From Albula goreensis (lineage: Eukaryota > Chordata > Actinopteri > Albuliformes > Albulidae), in NCBI GenBank assembly GCA_022829145.1, contig CM040741.1, positions 37,370,534-37,434,533 on the forward strand: a stretch of DNA of 64,000 nt. Reading direction: 5' to 3'. The position numbers and the translations under genes were made by a program. Every line of letters begins with the position of its first letter. Within the stretch, counting starts at the first letter, position 1. Below the pieces are notes generated by a model that saw only the letters and a list, made by a program, of their open reading frames with translations, was not told the DNA's origin and ran no database searches. Below, piece after piece: positions 25,656-38,521 of the stretch.

Positions 25656-28600
25656 ATTTCTTTAGAAATTTTAATAAGAAATAAAAACAAAGCTACTTTA
25701 CAAGGCAGTCTGTCTTGCTCTCTCAAAAACTGATTGAATGCTTTCTCCATGATTTCCAGAGAATGATGAGCTTTTGATAAGTAAATTGTAAATTGTTCAG
25801 TATGTATGTGGCTCAACCACTGCTACATCCAATATTTACATTTGGCCTATTAAGAATTAAATTGGGGTAATGGTCCAGAAACATTTTTATTATACTGCTT
25901 AAAGACTAAAACTGATGTTGGCAAAAAGTAATGAAAACAATTAAGTTACATAGTTTATTACTTTATCATATAGTCAATTGTTCACACCTAATGATATTGT
26001 GGAACTAACTTGCAGTTATATCTGATGGAGACAAGAATATTTTTAGCCATGAAAGGTTGGTATTTCTCCAATCATTTCAGTCAGTCTTTGTAAAAATGTA
26101 AAAAAAAAAAAATGTACAGCCACTGTTGCCATGGAAATGGCCTTTTGAGGGTTTACTGAAAAGGAGTTGGGTATTTATACTAATAAAGAAAAATAATTTA
26201 ATAATTTGCTATCTGCAAAACTTAAAACTGGTACCCACATTCTAGGTCTTGTCCTATACAATAATAATCTGTATATTTTGTCACTGATACTGGTATGAAA
26301 TAGTTACTCATTATAATATAATTATAATGAATGTACTCATTGTCACTGTCAATATCACAGAGGTTATTAATAAAAATGCACAAAACCTGCCTCTAAAGCA
26401 GCACAGTGCTCTCCTGTCAGATCTCGGAATATCCCTATCGATGTTGAGGAGATCATTTGAGCCCTAGCAAAGGAATTCTTCTCATATCCCCTTTTGGCTC
26501 GCCAGTCTGGCACCTGCAGAACTAACGGTAAGGCAAAGGTGTCTTGTCCAGCCCAAAATCAATGCTCAATCAAACGTAGAGAGAAAAAATCTCACATTCA
26601 GAAAACACATGGTGGAGGTGAGAAAAGCAAAGGGTCTTCGAGTGACAAGTCACTCTCCAAGTGTTCATCATGATGGACTACTCGCTCTTCTTGCTCATGA
26701 CAAGTGCTATCTCTAAGAACTTGAACGAACCAGACCACACTTGTTTTCACACATTGACAGATTAGCTAGAGTAAATATGAATGGTCTTTACAAATTTAAT
26801 CTTTGCCAAAAACAACACAAATTAATGGCTGCTTGAATTGTTTTTATTAACTTATCCAATAGTCTGTGTATTTCAATGAATGATGATCAATATCACAGCA
26901 AGTATTCTAAGAATAACTGTAAAAAGCAAGGCAACAAAATCAACTTCAACAAATATTCAGTGACATACCATTCCACTATTGGATTCAGTATGCAAAACCA
27001 GAAGGGAAACTCATTCCGTCAAATTGTATGAGAGAAGATATACAACTGATTTATATTTTCAGCACTGACTGTTGTGAACTGCCTGCAAAGAACTGTCCAG
27101 CAACACCCTACTGGTGACATAAAGCATCCATCTACCTGCTCAAAACTGCACATGAAGCATCTCCCTTCAATACGTATCTGCAAGCTCAGCTTCTGTATTT
27201 GTATTTTAGAAGAAGCAAACAAAGCTTCTTAATTTGGAGGAGAGTGGCTGTGTGCTTCTGTTCTTTCGTATAGACAATTAGACACTCCAAATTAGGAGGG
27301 CAAAAGAAGGGAAAACATAAAAAGCAGGATAAAAAAAACGTTATCAACACCAAAACGTTCTCCCAAAACGTAAGCATCCATTATGGGCTAACAGCAGTTT
27401 ACCTTGGGCTGTAGATCTGAATGGGCTTTGCTTAAGGATTTCCATATTGTACAGATTGGAAGAACAACATTCAAACCAAACTGCCTGATTGCTTTACGCT
27501 CATCAACTCATTAGCCTGGTCTCCTGTTGTTCATAATTACAGCCTGCTTTAATCACCACCGGGAGAATACTAAAGCTGAATATTACTTAAACCTGCTGCT
27601 GATCAGGTTTTAAAACACACCAAGAACCACTGAAGCGGAACATGAGTAGAAAACCACAGTCACCTAGACTTGCCATCTTTAATTGGTATGTTTTCCATGA
27701 AGCACTCATATAAAGTCCATTTTCTTTCATTTACGAAGAAGAAACAAAACACTTTGCATTTCCATGTCCAAAGCATTACAATATAATTTTGACAAAAATG
27801 TTGTTGGCTGGTGAAACAGAAAATATACATAATTTTTTTTCATGTTATTTATATATTTCCATACTAATTACACATGTGATTTAGTGTTCATTATTAATTC
27901 AAATGGCTGGCCATGGATTACACGGTTGTAAAACTAACATTCATTATTTAAGCGTAATGACATTTAAGGGTGTGAAGAATAATTAGTCAAATTACCATTG
28001 GTGAACAGCTTATTCCCTTATTTCATTGATTGATTGGCAAGTTGCATCATCTAGGGCAGGCTCTGTGTCATTACAACTCAGTTCGCAGACGTTGAATGAA
28101 TACATAAAATGAGTAGCCTCCATCAAATATTGAAACTTCTTGCTCCATTTTTGCTCCCCTTTCAATTAAAAGCTGAAAGCATGAGCACAAGGATGACCTA
28201 CCCATAAACAGTGCCTTTGAACAGCATTTGTATCCTGAAACCATATCTTTTCAAACTGCTATATGCAGCTACTCCTCCTTTGGCACATTACTTCTTAAAG
28301 CTGCCTTACTATGATCCTGCTTGCGAAAACGTGGCTGTACATCATTCCATCCGATGAGCTCAAATCTGGACACATGTTTGTGTGTGCCATATGTATTCAT
28401 GCATAAAATCCATAAAATTTTCCATATCCATAAAATTACAGGAGAAATACAGTGTTTGCCATTAAGGGTGAGTTAGATTGAGGATGAAGGCAACACAGAG
28501 ACGATGATCATTACTGTATGAGCAAAGCAAACCACATTAAAAAGGAACATGCTCTTTATTGTAAAGCAAGTCTCCACCAGCTTTCTGCCAAAGCAAGCAC

Positions 28601-29540
28601 AAATTAGCTTTACTGAAAAGTACAAATAAGTGAAAGCATCTGGGATGTTATTTATGAAGTGCATGTCTTTCTGTTTGCTCCCTTACTTACTTAAATTATG
28701 GAGTCTTCAATGAACAGACATTGTTCCCATGTCTCATACTAATTATTAATAGTTGAACTTCTCTTCCGCTTCAGAACTTTCCACTTGACAGATTCATGAT
28801 TCAAAGAGAGAATATTGAATGTCCATCCGTTTGGAAAAAAATATATTCTAACCTTTGCCATCACTATCAAAGTGAGGATTTTATAAGAACTTTAACATCC
28901 TCACCTGGATAGCACTGTTGTACCCTTGAGCACTCAAGATTGTCCTACAAGTCCAGCTGTTTAAACATTTAAAAACGTACACAATACACATCCTTTTGAT
29001 ATTCACAACAGAATGCCAGCTTTGCTTTAAACTATATTTTATTCATGCACTTTAGATGTTAAAATGATATATTTAATTTCATTTTAAGAATCCCATAAGT
29101 ATTTCAAAGGCAGAATACAACGAAAATTGATTGCTGCATCATTACAAAAAAGGATAAAGGGTGAATATTTACATAGTGTATTCATTTGAGTATAACTGTA
29201 CAAATAGCAGAGAGAGGACTGTGGAAAGGAAGACATTTGGAAGGCGTGCACATAAAATTACAAACAGGCTGGGGAAAGAATATTTCGATCAATTGCTTGA
29301 GCAAGGACAAGACAAAAAAAATCAATGTGTGGCTGGATATGTACAAAAGACACAGCCATTGCAAGCAGAAGACAGCTTCAACTGAAAAATCAGGTCTGCA
29401 TGTAACACTGCATATTTGTATATTCTACATTACCAATATTACACTGCATAGAGAGTCTCATAATACTATTTTATTTAATATTGTTTTTTTTTTATACTGT
29501 AAAGAATTGCTGTGATGTGCACAGTAATGTACTGTACTGT
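25656..29540. other. Non-coding stretch, no recognised gene
   Basis: AT-rich and apparently single copy. The segment at 27870-28100 contains several ATTA and TAAT motifs plus TGATTGATTGG, the type of sequence found in developmental enhancers. Regions at 26400-26700 are GC-richer but not recognisable. Confidence 0.55.
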
Positions 29541-29960
29541 GGACAGTATGCTACTGTGAATGCTGTCTACACTATTTGTACTGTGAGTCACTGTATTTTG
29601 AGCAGTATTTTACTGTGAAAACTATATAAAGTGTTTTTACTGCAATCACAGTCTCATGATACAGCATGTTACTGTGGAAGCTAAATACAGTGTTAGTACC
29701 ATTATTCTTTTCCTTATAAAACAGTACTTTACTGTAGAAACCTAATACAGTATTTGTACCATAACCCCATTTCTTATAAACCAGTATGCTGATGTAGAAG
29801 CTGCATGCAGTATTTGTCTTATAATTCCTTTTCTTGTAAACTGGTATCTTACTGTGGAGGCTGTATGCAGTATTTATGTTGTAATTCCCTTTCTTCTAAA
29901 ACAGTATGTTACTGTGGAAGATGTATACAGTATGTGCCTTAAACCACTCTGTTATAAAAT
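29541..29960. repeat. 60-bp minisatellite, about 7 units
   Basis: The motif CAGTATGTTACTGTGGAAG recurs in register every 60 bp at about 29542, 29602, 29661, 29721, 29781, 29841 and 29901. Each unit continues as (C/A)T(G/A)xATxCAGTATTTGT and then ATAATTCCxTTTCTTxTAAA. The central five units are most regular and the outer ones decay. Each unit contains the near-palindrome ACAGTAxxxTACTGT, so the array can form hairpins. The constant 60-bp spacing indicates tandem duplication, not scattered transposon ends, although the unit core resembles sequences common in fish repeats. Confidence 0.85.
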
Positions 29961-32900
29961 TGTATGGTATGGTACAATGTGGGAAAAATTTAACGTGCAT
30001 GGGAAAATTGTTGCATGTTTACCACAAATTCTTATGGATAAAGACTTGAAACCATTTTAGCAAGCAAAGTGATTGAGGCATCGCATATGACAAGACAAGT
30101 TCAAAGCCCCTGCCCTTGAGGTGGGAACCCAAAGCTATGAGCAATCTGTTACTTGGTAAGGTTTATATATGAGTTTTATATGGGGCTCCTCTGATACACT
30201 CACCTTTGCAACCTCCACCCTCATGAAGAGAACCGCTGTGTAAGGCGCTAGTGTGACCAACAAGCTTTTTATATTCACACCTGTTTACATGATCCTCACA
30301 GTATATTAAATTCCATATTTTACTGATGAATAATTGCTTTTTTAAAATGAACCTTGAATATACCCAAAATTATTCTCATAAAGTAAGGATATGAACCAAT
30401 TTAAATTCCAGTCGGCTCAAAAATTCATAGCCTATGTCGTGGTAAGAGGTAACGAATACATACTCTAGTTTAATCAATGATCTGTGAGCTAGACGAGTGC
30501 AAATTGTGTAACAGCATGGTTGTAGAGGAAAAGAACATACGAGGGAGGAAAACAGGACTATTGCATATTAAATGTTTATTAGGACCTCATACATTTTTCA
30601 CATACAAAACATTGAGAGTGAGCTGAATACTTTCTAAAGCAATTTGGATTAAACACCTCACTCAAAGGTTCAAGATTAGGGCCATTCATTAGAATTGACC
30701 CAGATAACCTGAGTATGCATGCGCGGCTCCCTTACCATTATGCTACTGTCCCTGACCTGGCTGCGAGATTATCCTCTGGAATGATCCGCCATGCGAACAC
30801 AGCCTCTACACAAAGTTTTCAAACATTTTTGTTGCCTAAAATGTCCTGTCCTTGTCTGTCGCTGTTTTAGGGAGTATTCATTTCAATGGTTAAAAACTGA
30901 ACTGCAATCAAGAGTGTATTCAAACAGGCCAAATTTCTTGACACTCTTTGTCATCCAATCAGGGCTGCTAATCAGTGTGTGATCTTTGGCTTTCGCGAGA
31001 GCTCACATTTTTAAAAAAACTTTTTTGAACATTTCTTAGAAATTGTAAATATAGTTCCCAATACCAGATTTTCTTTTGTGAATTCACCTTAGAAAACTAA
31101 CAGACATTTTTTGAATGAACAAACTACACATCCAATGCATTCTTGACCAGTGGCTATGTCTCTATCTAACTACTGCTGAATTCATTCCAGTTAAATTAAA
31201 GCAGTCAATTTGGGTGCCATCATGTTGCAGGAGTGCTTACCATACCAGTTTGTTTAATTCCAGTCTTATTATTGTATGTGGTGTTGTCGCCCTCTGATTG
31301 GTTCAGTCTCACTGATGCTGATGTAGGTGTTAGCAGACTTGGCTGCTGTCAGCTGATGTAGACTCTGACTTGAGTTTCCTGCCTGAACTAGTTTCACTTA
31401 TTTCAGTGCAATCTGAGACGACGGGTGCTGAAATCCACTTGTCAGTGTACTGTGCACTGATACTACCTATTGAACTTTAATTACTACTTTTATTGCTCTA
31501 ATCTTTATCCTTGTAATACTTTTTCCTTTTATGATTATTCTTTGATTATATAAGTTATGATGATTTATTATAGATATTTAGTAGTTTTTACTATATGTTT
31601 TGCTAGATTTCAGTTGTTATTGAAATCTGAAGAAGTAGTCATAACATATTGCATATATTTTGTTTTATTATTTAACATTAGCTACTGCATTTATTAATGA
31701 ACAGGTATCATCCGTTTCCATGGTAACTGCCAGTCCAAGTACAGTACATACTGCAGATGAATCTATGGTTCTGACATGAGATAACGAAGAGTGTTAATTT
31801 GGAACCGTGATGATATTGTCTGTATCCATGAAATGAATCATCACCCTCCATCCAATCAAAAAGCGAGAATTCAATGTGGCCGTGGAATGGCCCAGGTCCA
31901 GGCTATTGCATTGTTATACTAATTATTGCACTGTAATAAATTCAGTGCAAAAGTGTTGTGCATCCTGATGTATTCATAAAAAAAGAAAAAAATATCCATG
32001 TGAAGAAAGACAACAGCCCAGTCATTTTATTATGAATGAATTAGTAAGAGTGTCCAAGAAGGGAAATCAGTTACTCCTTCGATACAACAAACAAAGGATA
32101 AGGCCGAGTATTTATGTTGCTTGTGTTGCACTACATAACTGTATACACTGCAAAGAGAGGGTTCTGGGGTGAATGATATTTTGTGGATTGGCTATAATAT
32201 AATCTGAATTTAAATGAGTTTTTCAGTTTGTTTGTACATAAATGTGCTACATGGCTTGTGGAAACCGTATTCTTGTTCAGATTTGAAAAACGTCTGTGTA
32301 GTGGGGAAGGATTATCATAATTAAATTCAATCAATTTCTCATTAAGGAGAGACATTTTAAAGAAACCTTAGGCTGTTCTCTGCAATATTATCAGTCGTTA
32401 CCCCACAGTTATCATTTAACCTGTATCTAATTGAAACTTGATTTTTAGTCCTCAAGGGAAACAATGTCTCAGGGGAATTATTTAGCGGATGAAATGGTAA
32501 TATCCATTACCTGGACATAGTCCAAGCAGCAGCAAATTTCTGTGAAAGTGACTAGCCGTTCTGACGGCCTAACCTTGTTTCTACAAGCATGTCTGTGTTG
32601 AACTATTGAACCCTGAAACAAGGAAGAAGTCAATATTAAGGAAGAGCATTCATTAAAAAATAATAGTGCCCGTTAATCTCAAGAATATCTATGAACCACA
32701 ACTTGTTATGGACTGCCTGGGCAACTGTGTGCAATACGAACGGCAACAAGCATTCTCTTTACTTCTTTTTGAAATTCAAGCTCTATTGTGAAAAGGGTGA
32801 ACATTGAACTATTATTGAACTGTTAAAGACATAACCACACCAAAAAACACATGCAATTCATACAGATCAACCTCAGAGATACACAATGCACAGAGGATAT

Positions 32901-33293
32901 ATTGGATGTAACACATGTCAGTATGCATTATCAAGCTCCGTATTGCCAGTGCTGCTGAAAAATGGTAGCTTTACTAACATTAGAACTCGCCCGCTACCTA
33001 ATGTCACAATGAATGAACAGTACACAGTTGTAGCTCAATGCTTACTCAATGTGACTAGGTCAGGGCCTGTTTGCATCTGTGAACGTTCATCAGACTTGCT
33101 GTTAGACAACAGAGCTATCAGTTATCCCTAAGGCATCGTCTGTTCATTTTATACTTGGAAACATATGCTGTTACCTCACCTGAGAAAGAAAGCTCCAGTT
33201 ATCTACTTTGTGTAATGAAACAGTAACACTGAAGCCAGGTAACTTGAAGTTCCTCCCTTTTGTTTTCTCATACATAGAAAAGGACATCATAGG
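29961..33293. other. Non-coding stretch, no recognised gene
   Basis: AT-rich. GC-richer segments at 31270-31460 and 31790-31910 are not recognisable. No open frame longer than about 80 codons and no transposon ends were found. Confidence 0.55.
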
Positions 33294-33295
33294 TA

Positions 33296-34459
33296 AGAGA
33301 GAACAGGGTTGGTTGGCACACTTTTCACTCTCTGTCATATTTCTCAGGCATGCCATATGTTACCATAGTGTAACCAGTACCAACTGAAAGATTAAGATCT
33401 CAGCTAAAAAACAGATACAATTAATGTTCACAAATGATTCCTAAAATATTCATTATTAAAGTCAAGTTGTGCACATGTGCCAATGAGCCCCAACACAGGG
33501 TTGGTTGGCACATGCAATGGGGCTAGTGGGCACAAAGTTAAAATGCTATAGTTACAAAGAATGGAGTGACATATATAAATAATTTGAGCATTTAAACCAG
33601 AACCAGAAAAAATAAACATTCAGCAGAATTACTGCTCATTTTTTATACAAATAATTGTTTCCATAATTGGCCTTTATATTAATGAAAATTTAAAGAAAAT
33701 AGCATTTGATCACTTAATAGTACTTGTGATCTCTAATACTCTCATTTAAAATGAAAAACACAAATAGATATATATTGACAACATGACATGTTTATATTTC
33801 ATAAGAGAATTTCATAAAATGAATCTTTTTAAATGAAATTGAATAGCAATTTCCTTTCTCTCTCTTGTGCTTGTTAGTGAGTGTGTGTGGGTGTGTGTAT
33901 GTGTATGAGTTTGGGTATGTGGGCTTGTGTGTGTATGTGTAAGTGTGTGAGTTTGTGTGTATGTGTGTGTGTGTGTCTGTGTGTGTGGTGTTAGGAGTGA
34001 CAGAATTAATGCAGTATGCTGTTATATTAGACTAACTAGCATGCCAACTAACCACAAAATCAGTGCGCCAACCAACCCCACCCACATTAGGGCACACCTC
34101 CGTATTAGAATGATGTTTGCCAGCTAGCATCACTCACCACAGGCTTTCAAATTTCATATCAAAATATAGCTGATTCCTATCTGTATCAACCAAAATTAAT
34201 ACATTTTCTATATCTCTACCTCACACATTTCTGTAATGCATTTAGTGGGGGACCATTTTTTTTTTTGTTTTGGCACTGCAAAATGAAAAATTGTCCTTAC
34301 CTCAACAGTTTGTGACCTTCAGATGTTTTGACAGAATGGATGTGTTCAGGTCAAGAAGGCAATCTTTTTAATGTTAGATTTTTGTGGCAGTATCCTATAG
34401 TGACCTGAAACTTAACTGTGTACCAACTAACCTGGGTGCTAAGCCACCCTGCTCTCTCC
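33296..34459. mobile_element. TA-flanked non-autonomous element with GGTTGGTTGGCAC repeats
   Basis: The left end reads AGAGAGAACAGGGTTGGTTG from 33296, preceded by TA (33294-33295). The right end, read inward on the minus strand from 34459, is GGAGAGAGCAGGGTGGC and is followed by TA (34460-34461). The first 14 bases match at 12 positions. Further copies of the GGTTGGTTGGCACA motif occur in the same direction at about 33498 and inverted at about 34063-34079 and 34420-34435. A TA duplication points to the Tc1/mariner superfamily, and no transposase frame is present, so it would be a MITE-like copy of about 1.16 kb. A GT-rich microsatellite lies inside it. Confidence 0.55.
33870..33990. repeat. 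GT-rich imperfect microsatellite
   Basis: GTGTGT blocks broken by A and T substitutions (GTGTATGTGTATGAG and similar). It lies inside the TA-flanked element. Confidence 0.85.
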
Positions 34460-34461
34460 TA

Positions 34462-37400
34462 CAGTTGATGCTCTCTTAAAATAAACCAAAATATATTTTT
34501 ACATGAATGCTTCGTTAAAATAAATGAGTCCTAGATGTGGGGCAAAATATGGTGTAAACCTGTGTTCTACTTATGCATCACAAGCATTTGGTTTCTCTAA
34601 GTGAAACACACTCAATGGCAGGCTTAGGTAATATGCAAGTTCTTGAACAGTGAAAGCACACTGTGATTATGCTTAGAGGGAAAGGGCACAATCTGATGAG
34701 TGCATTGCAACTGGAGTTAAGGCAGTTTCATCTTATTACATAGAAAGTATTAGGCCAAATACAATAGTATTTAACCAATTAGGTATCATTGGTTCACCAT
34801 TTTTAAATTAAAATCCTTTATGCATTACTTGCCATATAAAAATACTGCATGTTATGTATTCTATCAATTGGAAATACACCTTTTTCTGAGGGTAAAAATG
34901 GCTCCAGGCTGAAGGCTGTTTGACATTTTCTCATCCTCTGGAATGACTTTGGGGGGGGGGGGATCATACACAACCAAAAGCAAATGCCACAATATGTCAT
35001 TGTATCCTTATGATTTGCAATATGAATGCATTTGCAACAAAGCTTTCTCAAGAGGATGTTAGAGATGTTAGAGATCACCAATGACCGTCTAGCCAAAATC
35101 ATCAATTTACACTGCTAATCACATGCCTGGAAGTACATTTGCAGGTCATTCTAATGACAAATCAATATATCATGTAATATTCACATCACATGAACATGTC
35201 ATTCAACAGTGGATATATTAAAACCCCCAACATACATACATGATAAAAATATGTATTTGTTATCAATGTCAGACTCCCCAGCAATGTTGCCCTTAACAAT
35301 AAATACCTATTGACCTAAACAGTATTCCTCACAAGTGCTGCATTTAATTCAGGCTTATCCATTTTCAATGTATTTTTGCTGCCAAGGAAGAGAAATGGAA
35401 GATGTCATTGTGGTTCATTTATCTAGAACTTTTTTGTGGTCTTGAAAAGGTCTGGCTTAAGACTCTTCTTTGCTGTGTTATGTAATCTTCTGTTTCAGTG
35501 AGAAGTGCAAAATCTATTCCACAAATACTCTTTATCTTTAGATACTTTATATACTCTCAATTTATTTGTTGTTTCCACTGTGCTGGGCAATTATCTCATA
35601 TCTGCATAGAGTCTAGCCAATGGCAAGTGTCTTCTTTATTCTTTTAAGAGCCAATTAAGTGCCCTAAAATATATTTTAATCAATAAAATTAACTAAGTAT
35701 TGATATGGAGTACTATCATCATTGTTTTAAACACGAAACGAAAATGTTCAGTCATGAAAGGTCTAATTGAGAAACGACCGAAATAACATGCAAACAGTTT
35801 GTTTAAAGTTGCAGAAATTATTCTGAATAGTCAAAAATGCTATTTGGGTTTTGGACTTGGCGAAAGAGAAGTCCATATTTCAATGTGTTTTCTGAAGAAA
35901 AAAAAAATAAAAACACCAACCATCACAACTGTGACTCCCAATGGCATTTCAAGGTTTCTAGGCACCTGTAATATTTTGGAAGCTATAACTGTGGAAAGAT
36001 GAGCCGAGGCAACAGAAAGGTCAGGCACTGTCCACTCTGAGGACGTGAAATGTCAGTGTGGAAGTTTGATTACTTCAAAGCCATGGGAATAAATATCAAA
36101 AAGCTTCTTGTATGAGTTGAGAATAACCTGATACAAATGTCAAGAAAATGAAAGCTTAAAAAAAGCAGACCTGAGTTCACAGAAAGAAAAAAATAAGGGG
36201 TCTGATGTCGGGGGAAAACAATAAATATTGTCTTGCAGGAAGGTGTTTCTTCTTCTTCAGTGGCGTTACAGAATATAATTCAGTAACACGGGTAACATGA
36301 GACTTTTTGAAAAATACAAAACCTCATCTTTGGCTTTTGAGTTTCAAGCATTCACTACTGTTTAACTTCCAACTAATAATTTTCAAGAACCAGTAAACAT
36401 ACAAAATTACTAAATATTAAATGAGGCATGCAAATCAGTTTATTTTAGTCTCCATTTCTGCGTCTTTATGCTGTCAGCAAACTTATGGATAAGGGTAAGA
36501 ATCTCTACAGCAACAAAAAAAAATAATAATAAAATAATTTGGGCACTATGGCAGATGGCTGATCTGGGAACATCTTGCTGTCAGAATCAGCAAGACAGTT
36601 GACAATGCTAGTGCTAACTGTCTGTTGAGAAGACCATTTGGAGTAGGTAAATGAGAGAATGACGGCTAACCTTGACAGGCTAGTTAACTGGGTGAGAGTG
36701 TCCAGTGCCAAAAGATAAACCCACTGACAAGTGGGATTGCTTACTAAGACATCAATAATCGCTAATGTACATATTTGTGTCGTTGAACTTGTTATGGGTA
36801 CTTTCCGTTATAATTTGGTCCACTTCTTCATGTCAGAATGACATCACATTTTGTTTTGCAGACACAAATTAGATGTAAAATCCCCGGCATCTACTTTAGC
36901 CCAGCAACACAACGGATGAATCCTAAAATAAATGTACTTTAACTGACATTAAACATCAATTAATTATTGTTGCTGGGCTGACGAACAGTTTTGTGTTGCT
37001 CTCAGGAAAAAATGTTTGAACCCTTGACAGATTATTGGAACAGGGGAAATGCTTCTTTTTCTGCTTCATCTGTTTTGCTTAGACAACAATTAATGTAATT
37101 GCTTCACGTCCTGCACCTATTCAAAGACATGAGGGCCATCAGTCATAAAAGTGCAGATTCTATGCACCCATGGGTCTGTAACCATAATTATAAAAATAGC
37201 AGTGAGTATCAGGGTTGTTTAATTCTCAAAATGGAATATTAATCCATTTTTAGTAATTTCATTGAACTAATCAGGTTAACCCTTATATACCTTAATGATT
37301 AATAGTAATAAAGGGTTTGATCAATATTCATGGTCAATGATTCTAATGCAATTTTCCCCATAAGCCAATTGTGTGTGTTTTCCTAAGCAGAGTGCATTTA

Positions 37401-37539
37401 GAATGACATAATTGTACACTGATACATAGAAAGTCTTGGTAAATGTGCTCATACTTTCATATAACACAGTTTCCAGCTAATTTTAATTCAAACAACTTAT
37501 TAACACTAATGAGGGAGAAGAAGACAATAAAGTAACATT
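34462..37539. other. Non-coding stretch, no recognised gene
   Basis: No gene recognised. A run of 12 G is at 34951-34962. The segment at about 36880-37330 is unique-looking, with many ATTA/TAAT and AACAAT motifs, and is a candidate conserved element. It ends about 200 bp before the pogo-like insertion. Confidence 0.55.
34951..34962 (+). repeat. G12 homopolymer
   Basis: Twelve consecutive G residues. The exact length may be affected by sequencing error. Confidence 0.9.
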
Positions 37540-37541
37540 TA

Positions 37542-37568
37542 CCGTATTTTCCGCACTTTAAGGCGCAC
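37542..37568 (+). repeat. Left terminal inverted repeat of the pogo-like element
   Basis: CCGTATTTTCCGCACTTTAA followed by GGCGCAC. It mirrors 40022-40048 with one mismatch. It is flanked by the TA duplication at 37540-37541. Confidence 0.92.
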
Positions 37569-37650
37569 CGGATTATAAGGCGCACATTCAATGAATGGCC
37601 TATTTTAGAACTTTGTTCATATATAAGGCGCACCGCATTATAAGGCGCAT
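37557..37650 (+). repeat. Subterminal TATAAGGCGCACC motifs, left side
   Basis: Four copies of the motif (T/A)TAAGGCGCA(C/T) occur at about 37558, 37574, 37623 and 37640, the first overlapping the terminal repeat. They come as two pairs, each pair about 16 bp apart from start to start. Two more direct copies and one inverted copy lie at 39961-40033. Repeated subterminal motifs often serve as extra transposase binding sites. That role is inferred here. Confidence 0.75.
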
Positions 37651-37833
37651 AGAATAGACGCTACAGTAGAGGCTGGGGTTACGTTATGCATCCATTAGCT
37701 GCGCTAAAGGGAATGTCAACAAAACAGTCAGATAGGTCAGTCAAACTTTATCAATAGATTACAAACCAGCATTCTGACAACTCCGTTCACTCCCAAAATG
37801 AATAAACAGCTGTTTTATTATTTTCCCCGAGGT

Positions 37834-38449
37834 AAAGTCAGTGACGTGGTATTTCGTTTATCTTTTAACAACAGCAAGGTATAACATGTAGTGCAACATT
37901 TATATCACATAGTGGAGGGGAACTATTCCTCGATTCAATAAACACGTAAAAAACAGTCTGATACTGTTACGGTAAAACTTTAGTGCAATCACAATATAGT
38001 AACACTCGAAATAGTACGAAGCAATAACAATATATCTAAAGTCAGTGACGTGGTATTTCGTTTATCTTTTAACAACAGCAAGGTATAACATGTAGTGCAA
38101 CATTTATATCACATAGTGGAGGGGAACTATTCCTCGATTCAATAAACACGTAAAAAACAGTCTGATACTGTTACGGTAAAACTTTAGTGCAATCACAATA
38201 TAGTAACACTCGAAATAGTACGAAGCAATAACAATATATCTAAAGTCAGTGACGTGGTATTTCGTTTATCTTTTAACAACAGCAAGGTATAACATGTAGT
38301 GCAACATTTATATCACATAGTGGAGGGGAACTTTTCCTCGATTCAATAAACACGTAAAAAACAGTCTGATACTGTTACGGTAAATCAAACGTTAGTGCAA
38401 TCACAATATAGTAACACTCGAAATAGTACGAAGCAATAACAATATATCA
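37834..38449. repeat. 204-bp tandem triplication inside the pogo-like element
   Basis: Units start with AAAGTCAGTGACGTGGTATT at 37834, 38038 and 38242, an exact 204-bp period. Units one and two are identical by eye. Unit three has one substitution (GAACTTTTCC for GAACTATTCC) and a small insertion (GGTAAATCAAACG for GGTAAAACTT). The array lies between the transposase stop codon and the left end, downstream of the poly(A) signal, so it is probably not in the mature mRNA. Near identity implies recent duplication, or a difficult region for assembly. Confidence 0.95.
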
Positions 38450-38512
38450 ATAACTCAACGTTGCTCAGACGTTAATGTCACACAACACACAAAATAAACA
38501 TGTAAAGCTCAA

Positions 38513-38518
38513 TTTATT
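38513..38518 (-). promoter_or_regulatory. Poly(A) signal AATAAA of the transposase
   Basis: TTTATT on the plus strand, AATAAA on the minus strand, only 3 bases beyond the TAA stop codon. The implied 3' untranslated region is very short. Confidence 0.65.
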
Positions 38519-38521
38519 AAG

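Noticed and set aside
29541-29960. Regular 60-bp spacing suggested a CRISPR-like array
   Set aside because: There is no division into constant repeats and unique spacers. The whole 60-bp unit is repeated, and the sequence is from an animal genome.
37834-38449. Triplicated block considered as a satellite array or long terminal repeat
   Set aside because: Only three units, all confined within one DNA transposon, with no LTR-type ends.
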